Positions 54,862 through 63,463 of a DNA stretch of 64,000 bases are shown piece after piece (positions within the stretch are counted from its first letter, which is position 1; each line of letters starts with the position of its first letter). The notes under the pieces were generated by a model. It was given only the letters and a program-made list of their open reading frames with translations, was not told the origin of the DNA and did no database searches. The stretch comes from Bacillus_AB infantis_B (lineage in GTDB: Bacteria > Bacillota > Bacilli > Bacillales > Cytobacillaceae). The translations under genes were made by a program, and so were the position numbers. The DNA is taken from NCBI RefSeq assembly GCF_008180445.1, contig NZ_VTER01000007.1, forward strand, positions 1 through 64,000, read 5' to 3'.

Positions 54862-55726
54862 CCAGGCAGAACAGCTTAGAAGGAAACTGAGGAACGGGGA
54901 AGATAAGGCTTCAGCAAAGACTATCGCTGTAATAAGCGGGAAAGGAGGAGTAGGGAAATCGAATTTTTCCCTGAACTTCTCCCTTTCGCTCCAGGAAAAA
55001 GGGCATGATGTTCTGCTGCTGGATCTTGATATCGGAATGGGAAATATAGATGTCCTGCTGGGCCTAGCTTCTCCTTATTCGGCTGCAGATTATTTTGCAG
55101 GCAATGCTTCACTCGAGAAAATCATTTCAGTGGGACCTCATGGACTCCATTACATAGCAGGGGGGACAGGCCTTTCTCAGCTGGCCGAGATCTCAGCACC
55201 GGTGCTTGGCCAATTTTTCCGGGAGTTCTCGGAGCTGTTTTCTAAATATGAATATATCATTCTGGATATGGGTGCGGGAATCAGCACCCAATCTCTTCAT
55301 TTTATTTTATCCGTGAATGAACTGATAGCAGTGACAACCCCTGAGCCGACTTCTTTGACCGATGCTTATGCTGCTTTGAAGTTCATCCATCTCAGGGACA
55401 ATAAGATGCCGGTTAGTATAGTCGTCAATAAAGCAGAAACAGAGAAAGAAGCAGCCTCGGCGTTTAACAGGATTTCAAATGTAATGGAAAGCTTCCTGGG
55501 AAAAAAGGTCACAAGGCTTGGCGCTGTTCCTGATGACCGCAGCGTTCAGCAGGCTGTCAGGAAGCAGACCCCTTATCTGCTTTATAAAAGAAGCTCGGCT
55601 GCTTCAAGGGCCACTCTGGACATTGCTGATTTTTTCCTGCAGCAGAACGGAAAGCAGCAGGCGGACGGGAAGGTTCCCTTTATGTCGCGGCTTAAGCAAT
55701 TGCTTTTTGAAAAGGGGCGGAGCTAA
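54854..55726 (+). CDS. flhG: MinD-like ATPase FlhG (YlxH)
   Basis: 290 residues. Deviant Walker A SGKGGVGKSN, then LLLDLDIGMGNIDVLLG. FlhG controls FlhF and flagellum number, and activates FlhF GTPase through its N-terminus. Overlaps flhF by eight bases. Confidence 0.96.
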   Translation: MNDQAEQLRRKLRNGEDKASAKTIAVISGKGGVGKSNFSLNFSLSLQEKGHDVLLLDLDIGMGNIDVLLGLASPYSAADYFAGNASLEKIISVGPHGLHYIAGGTGLSQLAEISAPVLGQFFREFSELFSKYEYIILDMGAGISTQSLHFILSVNELIAVTTPEPTSLTDAYAALKFIHLRDNKMPVSIVVNKAETEKEAASAFNRISNVMESFLGKKVTRLGAVPDDRSVQQAVRKQTPYLLYKRSSAASRATLDIADFFLQQNGKQQADGKVPFMSRLKQLLFEKGRS

Positions 55727-56818
55727 ATGGGCAAGATCAATGTACTCGTAGTGGATGACTCTGCTTTCATGAGAAAGCTCATCTCTGACTTCCTCTCTGA
55801 GAATGAACAAATCAATATATGCGGAACCGCTAAAGATGGCGAAGATGCTTTAAGGAAGATTGAGGAACTGAAGCCGGATGTTGTTACCATGGATGTGGAA
55901 ATGCCGAAGCTTAATGGGCTTGATGCATTAAAGAGAATCATGGAAGTTCATCCCCTTCCTGTCGTCATGCTGGCCAGTGCCACCAAAGAAGGCGCAGAAA
56001 AGACAATGAACAGCATCCAGCTCGGAGCTGCCGATTTTATCTCAAAGCCTTCAGGTTCTATTTCACTGGACTTGTTCAAAATTAAACAGGAGCTTGCAGA
56101 GAAGGTCATTGCAGCAAGCCGGATATCAGCTGCCAAACTGGCAGACAAGCCTTTATATGGAAAAAATACTATTAAGCTATACGAAAATTATAGTAAAATA
56201 GAACCAGAGACTTTCGGACCGTCCCTCAAGCCAGGCAGCCTGCCTGCAGCAGACAAGCTTGTGTGCATAGGTACCTCAACCGGCGGGCCGAGAGCGCTTC
56301 AAAAGGTGTTCTCCAAGCTTCCAGGGACCCTGGATGCACCAGTGCTTGTTGTCCAGCATATGCCTCCGGGCTTTACCAAGTCATTGGCTGACAGGCTGGA
56401 TCTCTTGTCAGAACTCTGTGTAAAAGAAGCCGAGCATGGTGAATTGCTGAAAAAAGGGACAGCTTACATAGCGCCCGGCGGCCTTCACCTGACAGTACAG
56501 CAGACGAAAGCCGGCTTGATGGCTGTCTTAAGTGAAGCTGCGCCGGTCAATGGCCACAGGCCATCAGTAGATATACTGTTTGAGTCGGCAAGCATGATTG
56601 AAAATTGCCATAAGATCGCTGTGATCCTGACTGGCATGGGTTCGGACGGGACAAAAGGCCTATCGGCAATCAAGAGCAAAGGAAATGCTTCTGCTATTGC
56701 AGAATCAAAAGATTCAGCGATTGTATTTGGAATGCCAAGGACCGCAATAGAAACCGGACTGGTCGATAAAGTTGCGAATATAGAAGAAATTGCTGAAAAA
56801 ATAAAGAGCTATGTTTAA
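55727..56818 (+). CDS. cheB: Protein-glutamate methylesterase CheB
   Basis: 363 residues. The receiver domain has Asp56 (VTMDVEMP). The esterase domain has the catalytic Ser in GTSTGGPRAL, His in VQHMPPGFT and Asp in GMGSDGTKG. It removes methyl groups from receptors. It starts right after the flhG stop codon. CheR is not in the window. Confidence 0.97.
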   Translation: MGKINVLVVDDSAFMRKLISDFLSENEQINICGTAKDGEDALRKIEELKPDVVTMDVEMPKLNGLDALKRIMEVHPLPVVMLASATKEGAEKTMNSIQLGAADFISKPSGSISLDLFKIKQELAEKVIAASRISAAKLADKPLYGKNTIKLYENYSKIEPETFGPSLKPGSLPAADKLVCIGTSTGGPRALQKVFSKLPGTLDAPVLVVQHMPPGFTKSLADRLDLLSELCVKEAEHGELLKKGTAYIAPGGLHLTVQQTKAGLMAVLSEAAPVNGHRPSVDILFESASMIENCHKIAVILTGMGSDGTKGLSAIKSKGNASAIAESKDSAIVFGMPRTAIETGLVDKVANIEEIAEKIKSYV

Positions 56819-56838
56819 TTCAGAGGGGTGAAAGCGCC

Positions 56839-58872
56839 ATGGAAATGAGCCAATATTTAGAAGTATTCATTGAAGAAAGCAGGGAACATCTGCAAGCGAT
56901 TAATGAACATCTGCTTGAACTTGAAAAGAATCCTGCCGATTTGAAAATAATTAATGAAATATTCAGATCTGCCCATACGTTAAAAGGAATGTCTGCCACA
57001 ATGGGTTATGAAGACCTGGCCCGCCTGACCCACCAGATGGAGAATGTTCTAGACGCTATCAGAAATCAAAAGATAGGCGTTACGCCAGAACTCCTGGATA
57101 CCGTTTTCCTGGCAGTCGACGATCTGGAAGCCATGGTGTTGTCCATTTCAGAAGGAGGGGATGGAAAGCGCGACGTCAGTACGGCGGTAAAGCAGCTGGA
57201 GCTGATAGAAAATGGCCAAACCCCAGTAATGGAAACGCGGCAGGAAGCGGCGGCTGCGGCTATTGCAGAAGCAGAAGTTCCTGCAGAGCTGAGAAGTGAT
57301 TATGATGAATTTGAACGGACTGTGCTCAGCCAGTCAAAGGAACAGGGCTTTGACGTCTTCGAGATATCCATTTCTTTGAGGGAAGATTGCCTCCTGAAGG
57401 CTGCGAGAGTATTTATGGTGTTTGAAGTATTGGAGAAGTCCGGTGAAATCATTAAGTCCAATCCTCCTGTGGATGTGCTGGAGGAAGAGCAATTTGATTC
57501 AGCCTTTACGGTCACTCTGGTTACAAAGGAGCCAAAAGAAGAGATTCAGGCGAAGATCATGAAAGTATCAGAAATTGAAAAGGCAGAAATCATAAATATC
57601 GACCTGATGCCTGCCAATCCGGCTGAAGAAGAACCGGCGCCTGCAGCTGCTGCAGCCGGCATCATCCAGCCTGTGGAAGAACCAAAAGAAGAAAGCAGGA
57701 ATGGTGCACCGGCCAAACAGGCAAGCAGCAAAACAATCCGGGTGAATATAGAGCGTCTGGATATATTGATGAATCTGTTTGAAGAGCTTGTCATTGACAG
57801 GGGGAGGCTTGAGCAGATTTCGAAAGAGCTCAACAACCAGGAGCTTCACGAAACCGTTGAAAGAATGTCCCGCATCTCAGGAGACCTTCAGAATATTATT
57901 CTCAATATGAGGATGGTGCCTGTTGAAACGGTATTTAACCGCTTCCCTAGGATGGTCCGCCAGCTGGCCAGGGACCTGAACAAGAAAATCAATCTTGAAA
58001 TTGTAGGTGCAGAAACAGAACTGGACAGAACGGTTATAGATGAAATCGGCGATCCTTTAGTGCACTTGATCCGCAATGCACTGGATCACGGAGTTGAAAC
58101 ACCGGAAGTACGGAAGGCGAACGGGAAAAATGAAGAAGGGACAGTCGTTCTGAAAGCGTACCACAGCGGCAACCATGTCTTCATTGAGCTGATCGATGAC
58201 GGAGCTGGCATAAACCGTGATAAAGTCCTGCAAAAAGCTGTGAAAAATGGCATCATAACGGAGCAGGCAGGCGCTGCATTGACTGACAAACAGGTGTATG
58301 AGCTCATTTTTGCATCCGGTTTTTCCACTGCAGACAAAATCTCGGATGTTTCAGGCAGGGGCGTAGGCCTTGATGTAGTGAAAAGCACCATTGAATCATT
58401 AGGCGGAACAGTCACGATTGATTCCCAGGAAGGAAAAGGCTCAACCTTCTCCATCCAGCTTCCGCTGACGCTTTCTATCATTTCTGTCATGCTGATTGAA
58501 GTACAGAAGGAAAAGTATGCGATTCCTCTTTCGTCTATTATCGAAACGGCAATCATTAAAAAAGAGGATATCATGAATGCCCACAACCAGAAGGTCATAG
58601 ATTTCCGCGGCAAGGTCGTTCCGCTACTGTTCCTGAAGGATGTGTTCGATGTTCCTGTGCATTTGGAGGAAGATGGTTATTATTCGGTGGTCATCGTCCG
58701 CAAAGGGGACAAGATGGCTGGACTGGTAGTCGACTCGTTTATTGGACAGCAGGAGATCGTGCTTAAATCACTCGGAGGCTATCTGAATGATATTTTTGCA
58801 ATTTCCGGAGCTACGATCCTTGGGGATGGGCAGGTTGCATTGATTGTTGACTGCAATGCTTTAATAAATTAA
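56839..58872 (+). CDS. cheA: Chemotaxis histidine kinase CheA
   Basis: 677 residues in the full domain order: Hpt with His46 (FRSAHTLKGMSATMG), CheY/CheB-binding P2 (about 165-260), dimer helices (about 300-365), HATPase (NALDHGVE; GRGVGLDVVKS), and the CheW-like end. It phosphorylates CheY and CheB. GAGGGGTGAAAG precedes ATG 56839. Confidence 0.98.
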   Translation: MEMSQYLEVFIEESREHLQAINEHLLELEKNPADLKIINEIFRSAHTLKGMSATMGYEDLARLTHQMENVLDAIRNQKIGVTPELLDTVFLAVDDLEAMVLSISEGGDGKRDVSTAVKQLELIENGQTPVMETRQEAAAAAIAEAEVPAELRSDYDEFERTVLSQSKEQGFDVFEISISLREDCLLKAARVFMVFEVLEKSGEIIKSNPPVDVLEEEQFDSAFTVTLVTKEPKEEIQAKIMKVSEIEKAEIINIDLMPANPAEEEPAPAAAAAGIIQPVEEPKEESRNGAPAKQASSKTIRVNIERLDILMNLFEELVIDRGRLEQISKELNNQELHETVERMSRISGDLQNIILNMRMVPVETVFNRFPRMVRQLARDLNKKINLEIVGAETELDRTVIDEIGDPLVHLIRNALDHGVETPEVRKANGKNEEGTVVLKAYHSGNHVFIELIDDGAGINRDKVLQKAVKNGIITEQAGAALTDKQVYELIFASGFSTADKISDVSGRGVGLDVVKSTIESLGGTVTIDSQEGKGSTFSIQLPLTLSIISVMLIEVQKEKYAIPLSSIIETAIIKKEDIMNAHNQKVIDFRGKVVPLLFLKDVFDVPVHLEEDGYYSVVIVRKGDKMAGLVVDSFIGQQEIVLKSLGGYLNDIFAISGATILGDGQVALIVDCNALIN

Positions 58873-58915
58873 TAGACTGGCATGAAAGCTACTGCCAATT
58901 CAGGGAGTGTATGAA

Positions 58916-59380
58916 ATGAGTGAAACAATGACCGCAGATTTAAAACTGATCATTTTCTTATTAAAAGATAAAGAATATGCGATACCGGTCTCTCAAGTCA
59001 GATCAATCGAGAAAGTACAGCATATTACAAGAGTCCCCGGGGCAGCCTCCTCTGTCAAAGGAGTGATCAATCTGCGCGGCGTGGTTACCCCGATCATTGA
59101 CCTGAGGACAAGATTCGGTCTTGAACAGAAAGAGTATAGTGACAGCACAAGGGTCATCATCGCCTCGGCGGATGAGATGGAAGTCGGCCTCGTGGTTGAC
59201 GGGGCCAATGATGTGATCGACGTATCAGAAGATTCTATTGAACCTTCGCCGAATGTGATCGGCGCCGAGGAGGCGGAGTTCATAAGCGGTGTCGTCAAAG
59301 TGGAAAAACGCCTGCTCATCCTTATAGATCTTGGAAAGATTCTGGAAGGCGGAGAACTGAAGCTGGCAGGCCATGAGTAA
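58916..59380 (+). CDS. cheW: Chemotaxis coupling protein CheW
   Basis: 154 residues. ATG 58916 has AGGGAG seven bases upstream; the earlier GTG 58907 lies in that site. The single CheW domain couples receptors to CheA. Overlaps cheC by eight bases. Confidence 0.95.
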   Translation: MSETMTADLKLIIFLLKDKEYAIPVSQVRSIEKVQHITRVPGAASSVKGVINLRGVVTPIIDLRTRFGLEQKEYSDSTRVIIASADEMEVGLVVDGANDVIDVSEDSIEPSPNVIGAEEAEFISGVVKVEKRLLILIDLGKILEGGELKLAGHE

Positions 59381-60029
59381 GCAGACCGGCAGCTTCCTGC
59401 ACGGCATTTCACCCTTGCACCTGGACCTGCTGAAGGAGATCGGCAATATCGGGGCAGGGCATGCAGCAACCGCACTGTCGACTCTGCTGGATAAAAAGAT
59501 TGATATGAGAGTCCCGAACGTTAAAATCGTCTCATTTGATGAAATGATGGAAATGGCCGGGGGCCCGGAAAATGTAGTGGCCAGCGTTTTTCTGAGAATC
59601 GAGGGCGATGCCCCTGGAAGCATGTTCTTCATCCTTCCGGTGGAGCAGGCAGAATCCTTCATCCGGCAGATGACTGCTGATGACAGATTTCAGCTGGCAG
59701 AACCGCCTTTTGATGAAATAGGGCTGTCAGCTCTGCAGGAAATGGGCAATATTCTGGCAGGCTCCTATTTGTCCTCACTCTCTGATTTTACAAATCTTTC
59801 ACTCTATCCTTCAGTGCCGGCACTCGGAATCGATATGGCAGGAGCGATCATCAGCTTCGGCCTTATAGAGCTTTCCCAGGTGAGCGACAGTGCAATTGTC
59901 ATCGAGACAACATTGACTGAAGTGGCGCCGGCTGTCACACATACATTAAAAGGGCACTTCTTTCTGCTGCCGGACCCCAGCTCCTTCGAAGTGATTTTCA
60001 GCTCTTTGGGAGTATCGGGCGATGAATGA
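59373..60029 (+). CDS. cheC: CheY-P phosphatase CheC
   Basis: 218 residues with two active-site motifs: LKEIGNIGAGHAATALS and ALQEMGNILAGSYLSSL. CheC binds CheD and removes phosphate from CheY-P weakly. Overlaps both cheW and cheD. Confidence 0.96.
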   Translation: MSKQTGSFLHGISPLHLDLLKEIGNIGAGHAATALSTLLDKKIDMRVPNVKIVSFDEMMEMAGGPENVVASVFLRIEGDAPGSMFFILPVEQAESFIRQMTADDRFQLAEPPFDEIGLSALQEMGNILAGSYLSSLSDFTNLSLYPSVPALGIDMAGAIISFGLIELSQVSDSAIVIETTLTEVAPAVTHTLKGHFFLLPDPSSFEVIFSSLGVSGDE

Positions 60030-60519
60030 AATTGCCAGCATCATCAAGGTCGGCATAGCAGATTTGAAAATCGCATCAATGCCTGGCATACTGCGCACCT
60101 CGGGGCTTGGCTCCTGCGTAGGAGCAGCGGTATATGACCAGTCATCAGGCCTCGCGGGAATGGCACATATCATGCTTCCTGATTCTTCCCTTGCGAGAGC
60201 CGGTTCAATCAATAAGCTGAAGTACGCCGATACAGCGATCGAAGAACTCGTAAGGCAGTTGGCCCGGCATGGGGCAAGTCCGGGATTTCTCAGGGCAAAG
60301 ATTGCCGGAGGGGCGCAAATGTTCCAATTTTCTTCAGGAAGCGACCTTATGAGAATCGGGCCGAGAAATGTGGAAGCAGTCAAAACAGCACTGCAGATGC
60401 ATCATATCAGGCTGATTGCAGAGGATGTCGGAGGAAACAGCGGCAGAACAATAGAATTCAACACGAAGACGTCCATGCTGCAGATCAAAACGGTCAACAA
60501 AGGGGTCACTGAGCTGTAG
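60022..60519 (+). CDS. cheD: Chemoreceptor glutamine deamidase CheD
   Basis: 165 residues with the active Cys in GLGSCVGAAVYD and His in MAHIMLP. It deamidates receptors and stimulates CheC. The last gene of the long flgB-cheD cluster. Confidence 0.96.
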   Translation: MNEIASIIKVGIADLKIASMPGILRTSGLGSCVGAAVYDQSSGLAGMAHIMLPDSSLARAGSINKLKYADTAIEELVRQLARHGASPGFLRAKIAGGAQMFQFSSGSDLMRIGPRNVEAVKTALQMHHIRLIAEDVGGNSGRTIEFNTKTSMLQIKTVNKGVTEL

Positions 60520-60584
60520 GGCAGCCCTGCGCGAACATGAAAACAATTCAAATAGCACCATCCCCGGAAACAATCCATCTCCCG

Positions 60585-60621
60585 AAAAAAGTCAGCCATT
60601 TGCATGGGGCTGATTTTTTTC
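60585..60621 (+). terminator. Rho-independent terminator after cheD
   Basis: TCAGCC (60592-60597) pairs with GGCTGA (60608-60613), extended by A-T pairs from the flanks (AAAAAA and TTTTTTT). A T-run of seven follows. It would stop part of the fla/che transcript before sigD. Confidence 0.75.
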
Positions 60622-60728
60622 CGCTTTTGGCACAGTGAAAAAGCGGGATGAGCTGACTGCGGATATATAGGAAATGTTTCCTGAATCTGAGAATTTCAAC
60701 AGCTGCAATATTAATAGGAAAGCAATTT

Positions 60729-60737
60729 TGATATAAT
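60729..60737 (+). promoter_or_regulatory. Extended -10 promoter for sigD
   Basis: TGATATAAT (60729-60737) has a perfect extended -10 (TG, one base, TATAAT). No good -35 is seen. It lies 47 bases before the sigD start, downstream of the terminator. Confidence 0.65.
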
Positions 60738-60783
60738 TTACAAATACTACACCGGGCTTGCGCTTAAGGAGGTATACGTACGA

Positions 60784-61545
60784 ATGCATGGACAATCATC
60801 TGATGAACAAGCATATTGGGCATTATGGCAGCAAAGCCGTGATGCTGAGGCCGGCAATTCCCTTGTAAAAAGATATATGCCTCTAGTGAGCTATCATGTT
60901 CAGAGAATCTCTGCCGGCCTCCCGAAAAATGTTTCCAGGGATGAGCTGAGGAGCCTCGGCTTGATGGGGTTGTATGATGCGCTTGAAAAGTTCGATCCCA
61001 CAAGGGACCTGAAGTTTGATACGTACGCTTCCTTCCGGATCAGAGGATCGATTATAGATGGCCTGAGAAAAGAGGACTGGCTTCCAAGGAGCACAAGGGA
61101 AAAAGCAAAAAAGATCGAAGCTGCAGCGGAAAGGCTGGAGCAGCATTTAATGAGAAAGGCGACGGCGGCTGAAATCGGGAAAGAAGTGGAACTCGACGAA
61201 GATGAAGTGCAGACCGTCATGAGTGAGCATTTTTTCGCAAATGTCCTGTCAATGGATGAACAGCCGCAGGATCAGGATGAGAAGGATGGAGCAACCTATA
61301 TCCTTAAAGACCATCGCGCAGTCGTCCCGGAGGAGAAGGTGGCAAAAGATGAACTCCTGTCAGAGATGGCCGATGCGGTTTCCTGCCTGAATGAAAAAGA
61401 ACAATTGGTCATCAGCCTTTTCTACAAAGAAGAGCTGACACTGACAGAGATTGGCCAGGTGATGGGGCTGTCCACTTCAAGGATATCCCAGATCCATACG
61501 AAAGCCATATTCAGCTTGAGGCATACACTTCAAAAGATCATGTAA
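60784..61545 (+). CDS. sigD: Motility sigma factor SigD
   Basis: 253 residues (FliA/WhiG type). Region 2 has LGLMGLYDALEKFDPTRD and YASFRIRGSIIDGLR, region 4 has LTEIGQVMGLSTSRISQI. It directs flagellin, motor and autolysin genes, and is held by FlgM. AAGGAGGTATACG precedes ATG 60784. Confidence 0.97.
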   Translation: MHGQSSDEQAYWALWQQSRDAEAGNSLVKRYMPLVSYHVQRISAGLPKNVSRDELRSLGLMGLYDALEKFDPTRDLKFDTYASFRIRGSIIDGLRKEDWLPRSTREKAKKIEAAAERLEQHLMRKATAAEIGKEVELDEDEVQTVMSEHFFANVLSMDEQPQDQDEKDGATYILKDHRAVVPEEKVAKDELLSEMADAVSCLNEKEQLVISLFYKEELTLTEIGQVMGLSTSRISQIHTKAIFSLRHTLQKIM

Positions 61546-61613
61546 ATGGCTTGGCCCGAAGGTTTCATGCCCTGCTGATAACAGCAGGAGCGATCTGAAG
61601 GGAAGTGTCCGAT

Positions 61614-61919
61614 ATGAGTTTGAAGCTGATTGAAATGCAGGTTGCCCTTCCAAGGATGCAGGATGCATCGAAGATCCAGGAGCAGCTGCAGCAGAGAGGC
61701 CAAATGATGAACGACCAGGCGGCAAGGGCTGTGCAGAAGCAGGAGGAGAAGGACAGGAAGTCTGTCGTGAAGAAGCATTCCCGGCTTCAGGCCGGCTGGC
61801 AGAAGGAACGCAGCCCAAACAGCGGCGGATCGATGCCTGAAAAGGAAAAGGAAGAAAAGGATGAAATCGTAAAAGAGGTTCACCCCTACAAAGGAACATC
61901 AATTGATTATAGAAGATAG
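61614..61919 (+). CDS. Small charged protein between sigD and swrB
   Basis: 101 residues. The start ATG 61614 is preceded by AAGGGAAG; GTG 61605 is also possible. It has an N-terminal patch (LKLIEMQVALPRMQDASKIQ) and then a long charged, coiled-coil-like helix rich in Gln, Lys and Glu. Similar small proteins occur in flagellar regions of Bacillaceae and clostridia, but I know no function. B. subtilis has swrB directly after sigD. It ends nine bases before swrB. Confidence 0.75.
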   Translation: MSLKLIEMQVALPRMQDASKIQEQLQQRGQMMNDQAARAVQKQEEKDRKSVVKKHSRLQAGWQKERSPNSGGSMPEKEKEEKDEIVKEVHPYKGTSIDYRR

Positions 61920-61928
61920 AGGGATTCA

Positions 61929-62528
61929 ATGACCATTTTTCTGCTGGCAGTCAGTTTGATTATCAATCTGATTCTCATTTTTGCAGTAGCACTATTGTAT
62001 ATGCGCCAAAATCGCCTTTTTGAAATGGAGAAAAGGCAGGGGCAGTCTTTCAGGGAAGTGGAAGACAGCATAGCCGCTTTCATAGTGGAAATAAAAGAAG
62101 ATAACGAAAAACTTTTGAGGAACATTCAAAAAAGCTCTCAGCCTGCAGGGGATGTGCATTCTGAAACCGATGGGACTGCGGCTGCCCAAGCTGCAGATGC
62201 CGGTGCGGGCAGAGTGAAAGGCCCTCCCGCACCCAATCTGAGAAAAGGGTCCGCGATGCAGAAGAAGGCTGTCCAGGCGTACACCCAAAAGAAGGAGCCG
62301 ATGCCGGAGCGGGATATGCTTTTCCCAGAGGATATTGTCGAGCTTGGAGAAGCCTCCCGGAGCAGGGCAGAACCTGAAGAAGGCGGACAGGAAGACGGAT
62401 CCATCCTGGAACAGGCCCGAACCATGCAGGAGCAGGGCTTTGCCGAAGAGGAGATAGCCAGGAAACTTGGCAGGGGAAAAACTGAAATATCATTATTGTT
62501 GAAATTTCGCCAAAATCGGCAGGAATAA
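61929..62528 (+). CDS. swrB: Swarming motility protein SwrB
   Basis: 199 residues. One N-terminal membrane helix (about residues 3-22), a middle that is poorly conserved, and a C-terminal helix-turn-helix-like segment (GFAEEEIARKLGRGKTEISLL). In B. subtilis SwrB promotes export-gate and hook completion, letting SigD act. AGAGGG precedes ATG 61929. Confidence 0.85.
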   Translation: MTIFLLAVSLIINLILIFAVALLYMRQNRLFEMEKRQGQSFREVEDSIAAFIVEIKEDNEKLLRNIQKSSQPAGDVHSETDGTAAAQAADAGAGRVKGPPAPNLRKGSAMQKKAVQAYTQKKEPMPERDMLFPEDIVELGEASRSRAEPEEGGQEDGSILEQARTMQEQGFAEEEIARKLGRGKTEISLLLKFRQNRQE

Positions 62529-62529
62529 C

Positions 62530-62558
62530 TTGATTGTAAAAGTCACTTGTGCTATATT
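62530..62558 (+). promoter_or_regulatory. SigA promoter for rpsB-tsf
   Basis: TTGATT (62530-62535), 17 bases, then TATATT (62553-62558), two bases after the swrB stop. It gives a leader of about 105 bases before rpsB. Confidence 0.7.
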
Positions 62559-62672
62559 TACTCATGGTGTTAATACACACGCCTATGGATTCAGGCAATT
62601 GGTGCTGTTTTGTACAGTTTTTGACTGAAGATGATATGGGCGGAGGAAAACAAACCATTAGGAGGAACTAAC

Positions 62673-63374
62673 ATGTCAGTAATTTCAATGAAACAGCTGC
62701 TTGAAGCTGGTGTACACTTCGGTCACCAGACTCGCCGCTGGAACCCTAAGATGAAGAAATATATCTTCACTGAGCGTAACGGCATCTACATCATCGACCT
62801 TCAGAAGACGGTCAAGAAAGTAGAAGAAGCTTATAACTACGTGAAAGAACTTGCTGGTAACGGCGGAACAATCCTTTTCGTTGGTACAAAGAAGCAAGCT
62901 CAGGATTCTGTTAAGGAAGAAGCTCTCCGTTCTGGTATGTACTTTGTAAACCAGCGCTGGTTAGGCGGAACTTTAACTAACTTTGAAACAATCCAGAAGC
63001 GTATCACTCGCTTGAAGGACATCGAAAGAATGTCTGAAGACGGAACTTTCGAAGTGCTTCCTAAGAAAGAAGTTGTACAGTTAAGAAAAGAACAAGAACG
63101 TCTTGAAAAATTCCTTGGCGGAATTAAAGATATGAAGACTCTTCCAGACGCTCTATTCATCATTGACCCTCGCAAAGAGCGCATTGCGGTTGCAGAAGCT
63201 CACAAGCTGAACATCCCTATCGTCGGCATCGTTGATACAAACTGCGATCCGGACGAAATCGATGTTGTAATCCCTGCAAACGATGATGCTATCCGCGCTG
63301 TTAAGCTTCTGACAGGTAAAATGGCTGATGCTATCCTTGAAGCTAAGCAAGGGGAAGAAGTAACAACTGCTTAA
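62673..63374 (+). CDS. rpsB: 30S ribosomal protein S2
   Basis: 233 residues. ATG 62673 has AGGAGG seven bases upstream. The family hallmark is LEAGVHFGHQTRRWNPKM, then IIDLQKTVKKVEEAY. S2 is one of the last proteins to join the 30S subunit. Codon use is that of a highly expressed gene. Confidence 0.98.
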   Translation: MSVISMKQLLEAGVHFGHQTRRWNPKMKKYIFTERNGIYIIDLQKTVKKVEEAYNYVKELAGNGGTILFVGTKKQAQDSVKEEALRSGMYFVNQRWLGGTLTNFETIQKRITRLKDIERMSEDGTFEVLPKKEVVQLRKEQERLEKFLGGIKDMKTLPDALFIIDPRKERIAVAEAHKLNIPIVGIVDTNCDPDEIDVVIPANDDAIRAVKLLTGKMADAILEAKQGEEVTTA

Positions 63375-63381
63375 TGTCTGT

Positions 63382-63420
63382 AAAGGTGATAATAGGGAGC
63401 ACCCTTTATCACCTTTTTTT
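63382..63420 (+). terminator. Terminator/attenuator between rpsB and tsf
   Basis: AAAGGTGATAA (63382-63392) pairs with TTATCACCTTT (63406-63416), the top being closed by AGGG with CCCT around AGCA, and a T-run follows. Partial termination would lower tsf relative to rpsB. Confidence 0.88.
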
Positions 63421-63463
63421 AAAGAAAATATGAAAATTACATATATTTAAGGAGGATTTCACT

